DNA of 57,187 nucleotides from Fragilaria crotonensis (GCA_022925895.1 JAKSYS010000395.1:1-57187); one strand, 5' to 3'; shown: positions 44,243 through 54,116, numbered from the stretch's first letter. The notes: generated by a model from the sequence alone, not told the origin. Numbers and translations: made by a program.

Positions 44243-44457
44243 CCGTGTATGTCCCCTAATCGAGCCGATCGAGCTTTTCTAAAAAAATCGACTCCATAAA
44301 TTATAGTGCAAATTAGGTTACACATCAACTTTACCTACAAATCTCAGACAGCTCCTCTGAGGTCAGAAAAACCGTACAGTGTACCAGTAGTAAGTAGAAC
44401 TCAGTACTCCCGTACACTACTGCAGGTGATGGCTGGCTCGATTAGGGGACATACACG
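44243..44457. repeat. Perfect 24-bp inverted repeat pair, 215 bp overall
   Basis: 44243-44266 (ccgtgtatgtcccctaatcg plus agcc) is the exact reverse complement of 44434-44457. The match continues imperfectly outward. No target-site duplication is clear, so it may be a second MITE or a hairpin-forming element. The interior contains GTAC words and no coding frame. Confidence 0.8.
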
Positions 44458-44644
44458 GGCTCCCCTTGATCTCCGTTCTGTCCGTGTGAGATGAACGCCA
44501 CTGTACTCCGTAGGGAGTAAAACTACCGGTATATACACTTACGGTATTTGTATGCACTTTGCACCGTATGTCATACTTCGTTTTTTGCACTCCGGTCCAT
44601 GTATGCATACAGTATGGCGACATACATTGTTCAGGGGGTTTCTA

Positions 44645-45014
44645 CCGTATTTCTCGGTATTTTGTACCCCTTGGATTCATGTACCTGGTACCCACCACCC
44701 CAAAATTATGTATTTTTTCGAACCACTCGACTCCAAAATGAATGTCAATATTTGATCCTTTGGTAGGAAAATCCTGGCATTTCACTGAAACGTCAGGTCA
44801 TTTGAATTCCACACGTTGAAAGCCACCTATGAATGTATAACTCTAATCATCAGAGGACGAGTTTAAATCTTCATTTTCCATTATTTGAGTTGTCAGCCCG
44901 ATGTCCATTTTTCACGGATTCCCTTTACCCGTCGGACATTTTTGATGAACTTGTGGTGGGATTTTTGCACCCATCGGTGTACATTTGGGGGGTACAAAAT
45001 ACCGAGAAATACGG
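44645..45014. mobile_element. Mariner-like MITE with TA target duplication
   Basis: The 370-bp element has perfect 26-bp terminal inverted repeats starting ccgtatttctcggtattttg and ending gtacccc. It is flanked on both sides by TA (44643-44644 and 45015-45016). A TA duplication with moderately long TIRs and no coding capacity is typical of Tc1/mariner-derived MITEs. Perfect TIRs suggest a fairly recent insertion or conversion. Superfamily assignment rests on the TA alone and is tentative. Confidence 0.78.
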
Positions 45015-45252
45015 TAGATATATGATCATTTATATTTTATATGTCCTACGCCATATAACATGAAGGAAGTATGGCGTCAGTATGTGTAATATACATATAA
45101 CGGGAGTTCTGAGTTTTTCGAGTACTTGTACTGTACTACAACTATACTACTCGTCTACATGCATGAATACCAGGTGTACTCCGTACCGGTACTCTGATTG
45201 CAAGTATACGAGTACTTACTACTTGCGCGGAGCTGAAACAAGGTTGGGTGGA

Positions 45253-45297
45253 GTCGCAGTTCGCAGGGTGTCGTGGGTCGTGGGTTGTCCATTGTCC
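45253..45297. repeat. Successive 7-bp duplications (gtcgcag / gtcgtgg / attgtcc)
   Basis: Three different heptamers are each doubled next to one another: gtcgcag-ttcgcag, gtcgtgg-gtcgtgg, gttgtcc-attgtcc. Confidence 0.8.
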
Positions 45298-45720
45298 ATT
45301 TTGTCCAGTCCTCCAGTACAAGAACCTGATACACCTGGTACCACATGCTTCAAGTACTATGTACTATGTACAGATGCTACGTCAAGCGAAGGGTATCAAA
45401 TACAGGGTACTTGCACTGTCAATGGTAAATTCCCAACGTCTCCAAATCGCCAGACAGACGAGCACTGAACCTCGTGCATTATGCATTAACTGTGAGTGCA
45501 AACGTGACCCCGAAGCACATGGTGATACTAATTGCGATCCACTTACGTAGACCTTGGTTAACTCTTAACGGGAGAGTAACCGGTGTTCTGATACACGCTG
45601 AAATCCTCGGTTCTCTCAAAACCTCGCCGATCAGCGACAAGTTAAAGCTCACAAAATTCGACGATCCTAGCATACTGGACCACATCTCGTCCTTTGCTTG
45701 ATCCTCGTTCAGTCAAAGCT

Positions 45721-46676
45721 ATGACCGCGGCCTCCTACTCTCATCAATCCTGTTTGGGCAAAAACGGAGGCCAGGAGAATACACCATCATGGGAGAATAG
45801 TAGCATGCTCGGCGAAAGCAGTTACAACTCTACGGGAAGTGAAAGTTGGTCTGAAGATAGCGCCAACAAGATAAAGAGAAGAAGCCATCGACCCCGTGGA
45901 TGTCGCGGTGGTGGATCTCGTAGAGCTCGCAAGGAACGACGTGAGCTCCAGTTTTTGGCGCAGACTCAGCAACACCAACAGCCTTTACTTCCCACAGCGA
46001 ATCAAGATGCGACGATTCTGCCTTCCATGCAGTTCCGTGCCGACATGACTTTGCAAGAGACCGAGACCCCGGTCTTACCTTACCTCCAGTTTTCTTTATC
46101 CTTTTCTTCCAGTGGATCCGATGCGTCGGAAAATTGTCATGGCCTTGTAAACAGCTTGGCCAGCAATTTCGATATTCTTCCGTCCATGCCGGTGACTCAA
46201 CCCTCCACTTCCTCCATCGATAGAGGTGGAAAGAGCAGCAGAGACATGGCCGCCTTGCCTCCTCTCCCCCCTGCTAATAATGCTACATCATTCACTTCTT
46301 TCGTGAAACACCAGAATACGCAGATTTCATACAACCCCAATGCTGGCAGTCAATGCTTACCCACGATTCTCAATGCAGCAACAATGACAAGATTCAGCAC
46401 CCAACAGACTATGGCAACCACGTCGACAGAAAAGACGTGCAGATCAATCACGACTCGCTCCCTTACATGCATAGAGATGGAAATGCCGCGGGGAGTGCAT
46501 ACTGCCAACCTGAACACAACGATGCCATTCTTTGCAATGACTTTTATGGAGGCTACCACACCACTGAGCGCATTAAGAAGCAACAAAATATGCTAGCCGG
46601 TGGTGGTAGTTTGTTCGCCACATCACCCAAGTCCTTTCTCTTGGGGAAAAAGAAGGGACCAGTCTTTTCTTTCTAA
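45721..46676 (+). CDS. Basic, low-complexity protein of unknown function (frameshifted)
   Basis: ATG 45721 opens about 210 codons in one frame, after which the coding sense appears to move near 46340-46353 to the frame ending at TAA 46674-46676; about 318 codons in all. The first part is Ser/Thr-rich and contains a strong basic cluster, KIKRRSHRPRGCRGGG then SRRARKERREL (about residues 55-80), which looks like a nuclear localisation or nucleic-acid-binding segment. Three similar segments, ILPSMQFRADM, VLPYLQFSLSF and ILPSMPVTQPS, suggest a short internal repeat. The last part ends in GGGSLFATSPKSFLLGKKKG. No domain is recognised. The frame change again corresponds to one missing base; without it the upstream frame ends at 46596 with a poorer tail. 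Confidence 0.55.
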
Positions 46677-46905
46677 TTTGACAAGGGGAGGAAACACTCG
46701 TCGACAGAGAGGTAATGCGCCATCCATTACCCTCGATTTCATATTTTTTCTTAATGACCAAGTACACACGCCGTCGGTTTTACCTGAACGTCGCAAACTT
46801 GACTATAGGCTGGACAGCTATCTATGAATACCGGTCCGGCACGATAAGGAGATCACAGATGAAATCTTTAATTTTAATACTAGCTCTCCTTTTTACTGAC
46901 GTCGC

Positions 46906-48720
46906 CTAAACTTGGGCTTTAGAGTAGTGTTGCTTCAACACCAGCATGTTTCCTTGAGCAGGATCTTTGACCATATTGCACAGTTCCTTGATTATAGCCT
47001 GAAATTGTTTGATGCGCTCCTTTTCTGTCTTTTTCGTGATGTTATATAACTTCATCAGTTTCTTCATCGCAATCGACTTGTTGTGCAAGAATATCTCGTA
47101 ACGGACACCTTCCATAGTAAGCACACGTTGACCAAACTCATCAAGTTGCACAGCAATCGGCTTTTTCTTGTCATCCGGCGGAGGCGCATTTGGCTCGGCA
47201 CCGACGGGCGCTGATTGCGCTGTGTTCGCGTCGTCCGCTGATTTTTCCACGCTGGCAGCTGGAGAGGACGGTCGTCCGTTCTCGTCTTCTTCCTTTTTCT
47301 CGGCCTCAATTGTTTCGCCGCGTGCCTTGGCGAGCATGTCTTTGAGTCCCTTCAGAGTGGCAAGACCCGCCTTCTTTTCTTCGTCCTCCTCATCTTCATC
47401 ATCGTCATCAAAGTCATCATCATCGTCGAAATCGTCAGCGAAGCCTCCGTCAATATTGACTTCACCTTCTCCCAAATCTACATCGTCATCATCAAATTGT
47501 TCGTTCGGATCATAATCCATCTCTTCGTATTCCGCCTTGACATCCCGCTGATAGAAATCATCTGCCATGGCGTTCCCATCATTCGACGTGGTCGCTGCTC
47601 CCGCATCTTGCGCGACCGATTTTTGGCCGTGGACCGAGTTGTTGAGAAAGCGTCGTTTGCCACCAAATTCGGCATCGTGCGCACCACCCATGACCCCATC
47701 CGCATCCAACGTAACCCCGTCGGCCATGGACGTTAACAATTCCCGTCGCGCACGACTGCCCGCTCCCTTGCGGGTCGAGAATTTCAAATCTGCCATAATG
47801 TCGTCATCGTCGTCACCTCCAACCGAAGATGTCAGCGACGATAATTTCCCCAACAAACGCGCCTTGGTCGTAGACGGTACTGCAGCAATCGCTGCGGCGG
47901 GGGCAGCGCGGGCATGCAACATGTATCGGGTCATGTGGGATCGTTGATTGGCAATGGCTTGTTCGGCTTCCGTCATACTCATAGTTTGGACTCGCGCAGG
48001 TTGAGCAAAGGATTGAACAGCGTATGGAGTCGGAAGTAGAGTTACATGGACTGAATCAGCTGCTCCATCAGCGCCGGCGGCACTCAACAGGACGTAATGA
48101 CTGGGATTGTGTTCGGGAAGCCCTTCGTAACGAGATGATACTCTATTGCTATCTTGCTTGTATCCTTTTCCGAGTTCCTTTTGCTCAATCATTGTTTCCA
48201 AGTAATCTTCTTCTTGCTGGAGCACCCATTGGCGACGAGGTCCTTCGTTACGACGGAAACGACGTTTCTTACGAAGAGGTTGTGAGGCTTCGCCTTCTTG
48301 ATCCGAATCATCCTAATTGCGAGGAGCGATGATGATAAAAATGAGTGTTGAGTGCTATGAAAATATCGACATCAGCATCACATCCGACCTGATTGTCCAA
48401 ACGCAACGCGCAGGTGATGTCTGGCGTCGTCCAGTCCTTCAACATACCTTTTGCGATGGAATATCTTGTTGATAAAACCGTTTAAAGACCCGAAAATCAG
48501 GTTTGACGACCGATTCTGCAAATTTGGCCACCACAGGGAAGGCTTCTGGAGGAGCCTGCGGTTGGACAGGGTCGAATGTTTCTACTCCCGACGCGGTCTT
48601 GATGAGCGTAAAGCGAACTTGTTGGCCCACTGCCAGAGCCTTGCCGCGCTGTGTCAACAACGCATCTATGCCATGAGAGCTAGTACTGTGAGGCTTTTTA
48701 GCAGACGCCGACGATGACAT
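46906..48720 (-). CDS. GTF2F1: Transcription initiation factor IIF subunit alpha (RAP74)
   Basis: Exons 48720-48448 and 48312-46906, a 135-nt GT-AG intron (GTATGT...ATTAG) in phase 0; 559 aa. TFIIF-alpha pairs with the beta subunit, stabilises RNA polymerase II in the preinitiation complex and assists elongation. The dimerisation region is seen in KKRRFRRNEGPRRQWVLQQ, then EGLPEHNPSHYVLL and VTLLPTPYAVQSFAQP ending in the SMTEAEQAI helix. The middle is very acidic (DDFDDDDDFDDDDEDEEDEE). The last 80 residues match the winged-helix domain (FGQRVLTMEGVRYEIFLHNK, SIAMKKLMKLYNI), which contacts the FCP1 phosphatase in other eukaryotes. It converges on the 45721 gene. Confidence 0.92.
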
Positions 48721-49563
48721 GAATGATGTGGACGAAGGATGAATGAAACAGTTATGATTGTAATCTATTGAAGTAGAATTACAAGTACGAGTTTGATGGC
48801 AATAGCTGTTGGAATTGGTATGAACTTGCTCCAGACTGCGCTCTCCAGTCTATTTTTGGATGCCCTGTGACACGGGCAAACGGGAAATGTACGACTGGTA
48901 TGATATACGGAACATACAAGGAACAGTACACGTAAAGCGACTTTACCGAGACATTGGTAGCCCATATACATAGTCGTAAACCTCTACTGGAGTATCTTTC
49001 AGTTATGTACGTACGTACGTACCAAGTACTGCTACATCTGTTGCTCTACTCTAGAGTAGTAGTACGGACTACAGAGTACAAGATTTACCGTAGGACCGGC
49101 CTTTTTCTGCAACAGATCCTCGATTGCGACAATGAGAAGCCTCAAAGCGCAGGCGCAGTCGCAAGTCGCAAGCCGCAACGTCGCAACTCGCAACTCGATA
49201 ACCTGTGCTGGAGTCCCAGGTCCGAGGTCCGACGTACAGTTGTACTCTCTACTCCAGTACCACGTACGACCATACACTACAGTACACACTACTGACCTAC
49301 GTGGCTACACCCGCTATCACCGCCTCAGCCTCTACTAGCCTCCAGTGCTCGAATGTAATCGATGCGGCTTCCTCTTGCCCGACGCCCAGCCTGTGGACAG
49401 TCGAAGAAAGCTTGTGAACCCTCTGAACTTTGAACTCGCCTTGCTATTTGTATCCACTATTCACTCGCACTCCTATTCAAGCGATAGAATTGGCACCATT
49501 TTCGCATGGATCTTCGTTGGGATTCACTAAGCAAGGTGTCAGCATCAGTCCATCGCTTGCATC
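48721..49563. promoter_or_regulatory. Divergent 5' region of TFIIF-alpha and the NudC-like gene
   Basis: 843 bases between start codons. GTAC words cluster at 49008-49080 (gtacgtacgtacgtaccaagtac) and 49230-49300. A heptamer array is at 49158-49197. No TATA box is certain. Confidence 0.45.
49158..49197. repeat. Heptamer array (gtcgcaa)n
   Basis: Units gtcgcaa, gtcgcaa, gccgcaa, (c), gtcgcaa, ctcgcaa, ctcg. There is one extra base in the middle. Confidence 0.85.
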
Positions 49564-50172
49564 ATGAGTAGACTAACCGACTACTCCAAGTTCGATCACT
49601 TGGTCGATTCGGACGACGACAATGACGATGATAAACCGCCACAACAGCAACAACAGCAAACACCAGTCCCAGAGAAAACGTCCGGTTATTATCAAAAGGA
49701 CCCTACCACAGGTCGCTACGTCTTTTATTATCAATCTCGCAAGATTTATGAATGGGAGCAGACTCTCGAAACCGTAACGTTGTACGTCGATGCACCACCT
49801 GGCAAGAAAGCCAAGGACTTTGTCGTTCGCATCACCGCGACACACTTGCAAGTGGGACTGCGAGGTCACGATTCTCTCTTTTTGGACGACGATTTCAGCT
49901 CTCTCGTTGATACGACCGAATCGTGCTGGTTTTTAGAAGATGCAGGTGTGCTGCAGATTGTACTTCAGAAACAGAGACGAGGAGAAACATGGGAACAAGT
50001 GCTGGTCGGGAGAGAAGCGGAGGTTAATCCATTGTTGCAACAAGAAATGCGGGAGCAATTGTTATTGGAACGCTTTCAAGAAGAAAATCCTGGTATGGAC
50101 TTTCGGGATGCCAAATTCAATGGAAGTGTGCCAGATCCGAGAACGTACATGGGAGGAATAGGATACAAATAG
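49564..50172 (+). CDS. NudC-like CS-domain cochaperone
   Basis: Single exon, 202 aa. An acidic and polyglutamine N-terminus (DSDDDNDDDK, QQQQQQ) leads into a CS (p23-like) beta-sandwich at about residues 62-150: YEWEQTLETVTLYVDAP, then DFVVRITATHLQVGLRG, then SCWFLEDAGVLQIVLQK and TWEQVLVG. This Trp-rich order is the NudC signature. The C-terminus, LLERFQEENPGMDFRDAKF through VPDPRTYMGG, matches the conserved NudC/NUDCD2 tail. NudC proteins work with Hsp90 and, in animals and fungi, with dynein regulators; which of these applies here is unknown. Confidence 0.87.
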   Translation: MSRLTDYSKFDHLVDSDDDNDDDKPPQQQQQQTPVPEKTSGYYQKDPTTGRYVFYYQSRKIYEWEQTLETVTLYVDAPPGKKAKDFVVRITATHLQVGLRGHDSLFLDDDFSSLVDTTESCWFLEDAGVLQIVLQKQRRGETWEQVLVGREAEVNPLLQQEMREQLLLERFQEENPGMDFRDAKFNGSVPDPRTYMGGIGYK

Positions 50173-50501
50173 CCCTTTGCACAGAACCTTAGGAATTGTT
50201 GTATGCATAATGTAGCTTCCGCGTCGATGCTTGTCTCCGAAGATGAGGTTATTGAACGATCAACGAAACGTGACTGGAAAAATCATTGTATTACTGTTAC
50301 TTTCGTACATCAGTATACCAGTATGCAGTAGTCCGGGTACTCCGCATACGCAGTAACGTTGTAGCGGTAGCCGTGACTCTGTCACACACCTTCTGTGCAC
50401 TTCGCACTTTGTATTCCTTGCTGTGTATGTTCGCATAGAGCATAGAAGTTGTTAACTCGCACTTCGCAACCACCTTCCTAGACAAACCACGTACATCAGC
50501 C
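50173..50501. promoter_or_regulatory. 5' region of the CSN8-like gene
   Basis: 329 bases with a small GTAC group (gtacatcagtataccagtatgcag ... gggtactcc) at 50306-50342. Nothing else is recognised. Confidence 0.35.
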
Positions 50502-51076
50502 ATGTTCTCCTGGCCTCCTCCATCGCTCAAGGTGAATGCGGAAGCTATCGTCAATGAATGTGAACGAGCTGAAGTCACCCCATTTGATCGACCCTTGTTG
50601 GCGGTAAGTTTATCGCTATACCGGTAGAAAAAGAGCAATGTCAATGCAGGTTGATAAATCGATTTTCGATTACCCAGGATCAGCGTCCTCCTCGTTGTTA
50701 ATGATTCAAATGCACAGCTGTTCGCTTCCCTCTCCTAACGCGAATCTTTACCCATTCACCCAAAACCCAGCCTATTCACATGGCAGCCTTACTGTTCCTA
50801 AATGAAACGATGCATGCTCGTCACTTGTGGCGACGAACGTCCGCCAGGGATGAGCTATTCACGGATTGGTGGCAAGTTGGCAAGGCAATGCTGGAAGCAT
50901 ATGATGAGGCTGTGGTAGACGCTGCATTGCAAAAATGCGCTCGGGAGCATCCAGAACCTTTGCGTACGTATGCCTTGGAAATGGCAGAGCGACCGAAGGG
51001 AAAGGCTCCGGTGCAACATTGTGAGTTGAATCCGCAAGTGATTACGTTTTTAGAGACAAAGAAGTGGAACATGTGA
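50502..51076 (+). CDS. Small protein, possible CSN8/PSMD8/eIF3k-type (PCI-related)
   Basis: Exons 50502-50603 (34 codons) and 50771-51076, a 167-nt GT-AG intron (GTAAGT...ACCCAG) in phase 0; 135 aa. The track MAALLFLNETMHARHLWRRT ... WWQVGKAMLEAYDEAV parallels the CSN8 pattern in which a short-residue helix with ND--NAR-LWKR is followed by W-VG-A. That family includes COP9 signalosome subunit 8 and proteasome lid RPN12. The protein is shorter than usual (about 190-260 aa), so either it is a reduced homologue or the match is coincidental. It converges on the kinase gene with 40 bases between stops. Confidence 0.6.
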
Positions 51077-51116
51077 AGCGGCATTATTAGGAATATGTGT
51101 GCCACGCTACCATTTT

Positions 51117-52376
51117 TCATTTATGCAGTCTGTAGAAGGGTCTGCGATGCCATACTTTGCTACACACAGGCAATGATGGCTCATCGGTCGCTGAAGTGAT
51201 CCTGCTGCACTTATTCTGGGAGAGATCTCCAGGCAACGCCTTCAGCTTCTCCAGTTCGTGAAGAAGGCCGTCATGAAAGTCTTTCATGCTGAGTCTTTCG
51301 TTTGGTGCTGCCGACCAGCCACGTTGAAGGAGTGATCGTATACCATGTGGCCAGCTCTTTTCCAAGTCAGGACGTTCGCCTTTCTCCATGACCTTTGCCT
51401 TGAAATCTTTGTAATTCATTTTCGTAAAACATTTTCTGAGAGACAAGACCTCCCAAAGGACAATGGCAAGAGCGAAGACATCGACACTCCGATCGTACGG
51501 CCTACCAAGAAAGCTTTCAGGAGCCATATATCGAGGACTGCCCACTCTCCTCTGTCGATTGACTTGATTTTGATCACATTCTCCTGCAAGTCCGAAGTCA
51601 AGGAGTTTCACCATGCCATTTGAATCGATGCCAACGTTTTCGGGCTTTAGATCTCTGTAGATAATTCGACGCTCGTGAAGGTACGTGAGCGCACTCGCGA
51701 TATCTCGAACAATTTGGAGGCGACCAACAAAGAGAACACGGTCCACCCCCGTTTCTCCGTAGATCTTTTGGAGTGCAGGCTTCTTATATTTCATTAGTTG
51801 TGTGGACCATTGATTGATGCGGTCTCGGAGCGTTGAATCAATACGATCCAAGAGGAAAAAGAAGCCGTCAGTTCGACCGTTACGAAAGGCTACTGGTCCT
51901 TCAAAAGCAACTGCTCGGATACTTATGATATTTGGGTGTTGCATGGTTGCCAAAAAGTGAGCTTCCACGATTAGGTCGTTCGCGGCAACTCGAAATGCGC
52001 CTGGCTTCAGCGAAAATTTTTGCTGAAGATGTTTCACGACGTAAGGATGCTTGCCAGCCTTATTTCGCTGATTGGCTCGCGATGCCAGCACAAATCGACG
52101 CACGTCAGGATCAAGGTTGTCGTCGCATCGAATAGATCGAAGTTCCCACACTTGGGCGAACCCACCTTCTCCAACAAGCTTTCCAAAATCTAACTCTTCA
52201 TGTTTGAATTGTGGAAGCAAATCTGCCTTGCGTTCCTTCAAACACGAGTTCTGTTCCAAACTTCTCGCTATGTCAGCATGGAGGCAGCAGACCAACTTCG
52301 CGGCCACTGTCTTGTTGTAGGCATCGCCTCGTGAGTTTAACCACGGATCCTCCTTCTCTTCGTCGTTCGTCGTCAT
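51117..52376 (-). CDS. Serine/threonine protein kinase, TKL-like
   Basis: Single exon, 419 aa. The kinase domain spans about residues 62-375: glycine loop GEGGFAQV (69-76), Lys115 in YVVKHL, Glu138 in IVEAHFLA, catalytic loop YRDLKPENVG (240-249), DFG (260-262), activation segment RRVGSPRYMAPE (APE 285-287) and the SVDVFALAIVLWEVLS helix. All catalytic residues are present, so it should be active. The usual HRD is YRD, a substitution found in a minority of active kinases. A long insert (SRANQRNKAGKH) precedes the ATP lysine. No receptor, membrane or regulatory domain is visible. Its pathway cannot be read. Confidence 0.9.
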   Translation of the reverse strand: MTTNDEEKEDPWLNSRGDAYNKTVAAKLVCCLHADIARSLEQNSCLKERKADLLPQFKHEELDFGKLVGEGGFAQVWELRSIRCDDNLDPDVRRFVLASRANQRNKAGKHPYVVKHLQQKFSLKPGAFRVAANDLIVEAHFLATMQHPNIISIRAVAFEGPVAFRNGRTDGFFFLLDRIDSTLRDRINQWSTQLMKYKKPALQKIYGETGVDRVLFVGRLQIVRDIASALTYLHERRIIYRDLKPENVGIDSNGMVKLLDFGLAGECDQNQVNRQRRVGSPRYMAPESFLGRPYDRSVDVFALAIVLWEVLSLRKCFTKMNYKDFKAKVMEKGERPDLEKSWPHGIRSLLQRGWSAAPNERLSMKDFHDGLLHELEKLKALPGDLSQNKCSRITSATDEPSLPVCSKVWHRRPFYRLHK

Positions 52377-52709
52377 GGTTCAGGTGTGTTGCCAAACTTT
52401 GACCAATGCTTTATCGAGTAGCTATCAATGATGCCGTATATCTTGCGTTGATGGAATATGCACTCTTTCCGTGTGCCGAAAAGAAACGTCCACGGAATTT
52501 TGTGAGGGAACATAGGGCCTCCCAAACTGCTTTTGCCGGAAACCAACCGACTTCCAGTCGTGTCAAGATTACGTCCTCATCACCTCGCAAGCGGCGCTCT
52601 CTAATTTACCAGAGGTGACACACCACAGACCATCGCCAAGTCAAAAAAGTCCTACCGGTAGCTACAACGCTACAACAGGAAACAACCTTGCAACGAGTTG
52701 ACTTAATGG
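52377..52709. other. Gap between kinase 5' end and WDR12 3' end
   Basis: 333 bases. Contains the palindromic taccggta word at 52655 and otherwise nothing recognisable. Confidence 0.4.
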
Positions 52710-54116
52710 TTAACAAGTGTATTGCTTTACTACACCGTCCGTCCCGGCCAAATATAAAACGCCATTGCCGTAGACGGAACAGAGACTCTTCTCTTGTTTC
52801 GCATGTGCTCGGACTGTGTGAAGCGGCAGAGATGAACGAATGTCCCAAATCTTGAGAGTTCCATCGTGACTGGCTGATGACAAGATGTAGGGATCCTTTG
52901 GTGACCACTTGACTGAGGCAACCCATGCCTTATGACTTGGTTTCAGCGTCGTATCCGATACTAACGATCCACTTTCCACCGCATTAGTTCGAATATCCCA
53001 CAATCGGATGGTACAATCTGGGTGCCCTGTTGCAACGACCTCTGAATGCGGCGACAAATCCATGCATGACACCACACGAGCACCATTCAAAGTCAACAAA
53101 CAATCTTGCGACTCCACACTCCACACCTTGACACTATGATCCCAACTTCCTGTTACGACGTGATTTCCATCAGGCATCCATACGACACCGCTAATCTGGG
53201 AGGAATGTGCTGACGATATGATTGTCGATGGTTTTACGACGATTTGAGTTGCATTCGCTTTTCCAGTCGCGGACTTGGATTTCTTGGTGGGTGCTTCAGA
53301 CGCTGATGATCCTTCAGGCTGTGCTGACGATGCGTGGGTGTTCCACACGCACAAATTGCCATCCCAATCACCGCTCACCAGCAAATGTGTTTTGGCGTGG
53401 AGATCTACACAACCAATGGACGATGTATGTCCCTCCTTGTACTGAGCGTGTTGTCGAAGGAGCGATTTATCGGATGTGTAGCGGTGGGTCGTTAAAGATT
53501 GGTCCAAGGACCCTGTCGCAATCAGAATCGAATCATCATTCAGAGAACAAGATGCCATACACTTAACGGGTCCTGCGTGGGCCTGAACGGAAGCCAGAGT
53601 TTGGATCTGCTTGCCAGTCGGGTCCGGAGTTTCTATTGTGTGATGAATGCGAAGAGTACCATCGTACGCCGCCGAACATAGTTTTTCGTTGGTGAATGAT
53701 AGACATGAGATCCAATCAGGCAACGGCTCACTTTCTCCATCGTCTTGAGGAGCTTCTTGTGCTGGAAAGTAGGTAATCTGAATGGATTCTTCCAAACTAA
53801 GTCCAAATCGTCGCGCCGCGGTTTCCACTCCAGTGCGTAGCAGCTTTCCACAAATCATAAAGTCAAAAGTTATGGCAGGAAGTTTGTCTTCGTCGTCGTC
53901 ATCTTCATCATCATTTTCATCATCATCATGACTCACTTTGCGATCCAACAAGTGATTGATGACGGCTGACAATCCCTTGCGGCGCAACGACGAAGGAATC
54001 GAAATCGGTTCCGACGGGACATGGAGCGACGAATCCTTTACGGTCGAATCCAAGGTAAATGTTACTCGCACCTGTACGGCGGCCTCCTCTTCGTCATCGT
54101 GTCGTTGTTCCGTCAT
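52710..54116 (-). CDS. WDR12: Ribosome biogenesis protein WDR12 / YTM1
   Basis: Single exon from ATG 54116, 468 aa. With Pes1/Nop7 and Bop1/Erb1 it forms the PeBoW complex needed to process 27S/32S pre-rRNA and mature the 60S subunit in the nucleolus. The N-terminal UBL-like NLE domain is clear: VRVTFTLDS, ISIPSSLRRKGLSAVINHLL, FDFMICGKLLRTGVE and IQITYFPAQE. In yeast this domain is the handle pulled by the AAA ATPase Rea1. An acidic loop (DDDENDDEDDDDED) interrupts it. Seven WD40 blades follow, including LATGSLDQSL, LVSGDWDGNLCVWN, VVTGSWDHSVKVWS and LSSASHDGTLKIWD. An upstream in-frame extension lacks an ATG. Confidence 0.93.
   Translation of the reverse strand: MTEQRHDDEEEAAVQVRVTFTLDSTVKDSSLHVPSEPISIPSSLRRKGLSAVINHLLDRKVSHDDDENDDEDDDDEDKLPAITFDFMICGKLLRTGVETAARRFGLSLEESIQITYFPAQEAPQDDGESEPLPDWISCLSFTNEKLCSAAYDGTLRIHHTIETPDPTGKQIQTLASVQAHAGPVKCMASCSLNDDSILIATGSLDQSLTTHRYTSDKSLLRQHAQYKEGHTSSIGCVDLHAKTHLLVSGDWDGNLCVWNTHASSAQPEGSSASEAPTKKSKSATGKANATQIVVKPSTIISSAHSSQISGVVWMPDGNHVVTGSWDHSVKVWSVESQDCLLTLNGARVVSCMDLSPHSEVVATGHPDCTIRLWDIRTNAVESGSLVSDTTLKPSHKAWVASVKWSPKDPYILSSASHDGTLKIWDIRSSLPLHTVRAHAKQEKSLCSVYGNGVLYLAGTDGVVKQYTC

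Larger units (their letters stand above)
43995..45720. other. 1.7-kb intergenic region with MITE-like inverted repeats
   Basis: Divergent gap between the small membrane-protein gene and the 45721 gene. It contains a GTAC island at 44095-44240, a 24-bp inverted repeat pair (44243/44457), a TA-flanked MITE (44645-45014), GTAC words at 45120-45210 and 45330-45370, and heptamer arrays at 45253-45297. No gene is supported. Confidence 0.5.

Noticed and set aside
45001-45060. Promoter-like TATA string (atatatgatcatttatattttat)
   Set aside because: It lies at and beyond the right end of the MITE, about 700 bases from the nearest start codon; AT richness there is better explained by the insertion site.
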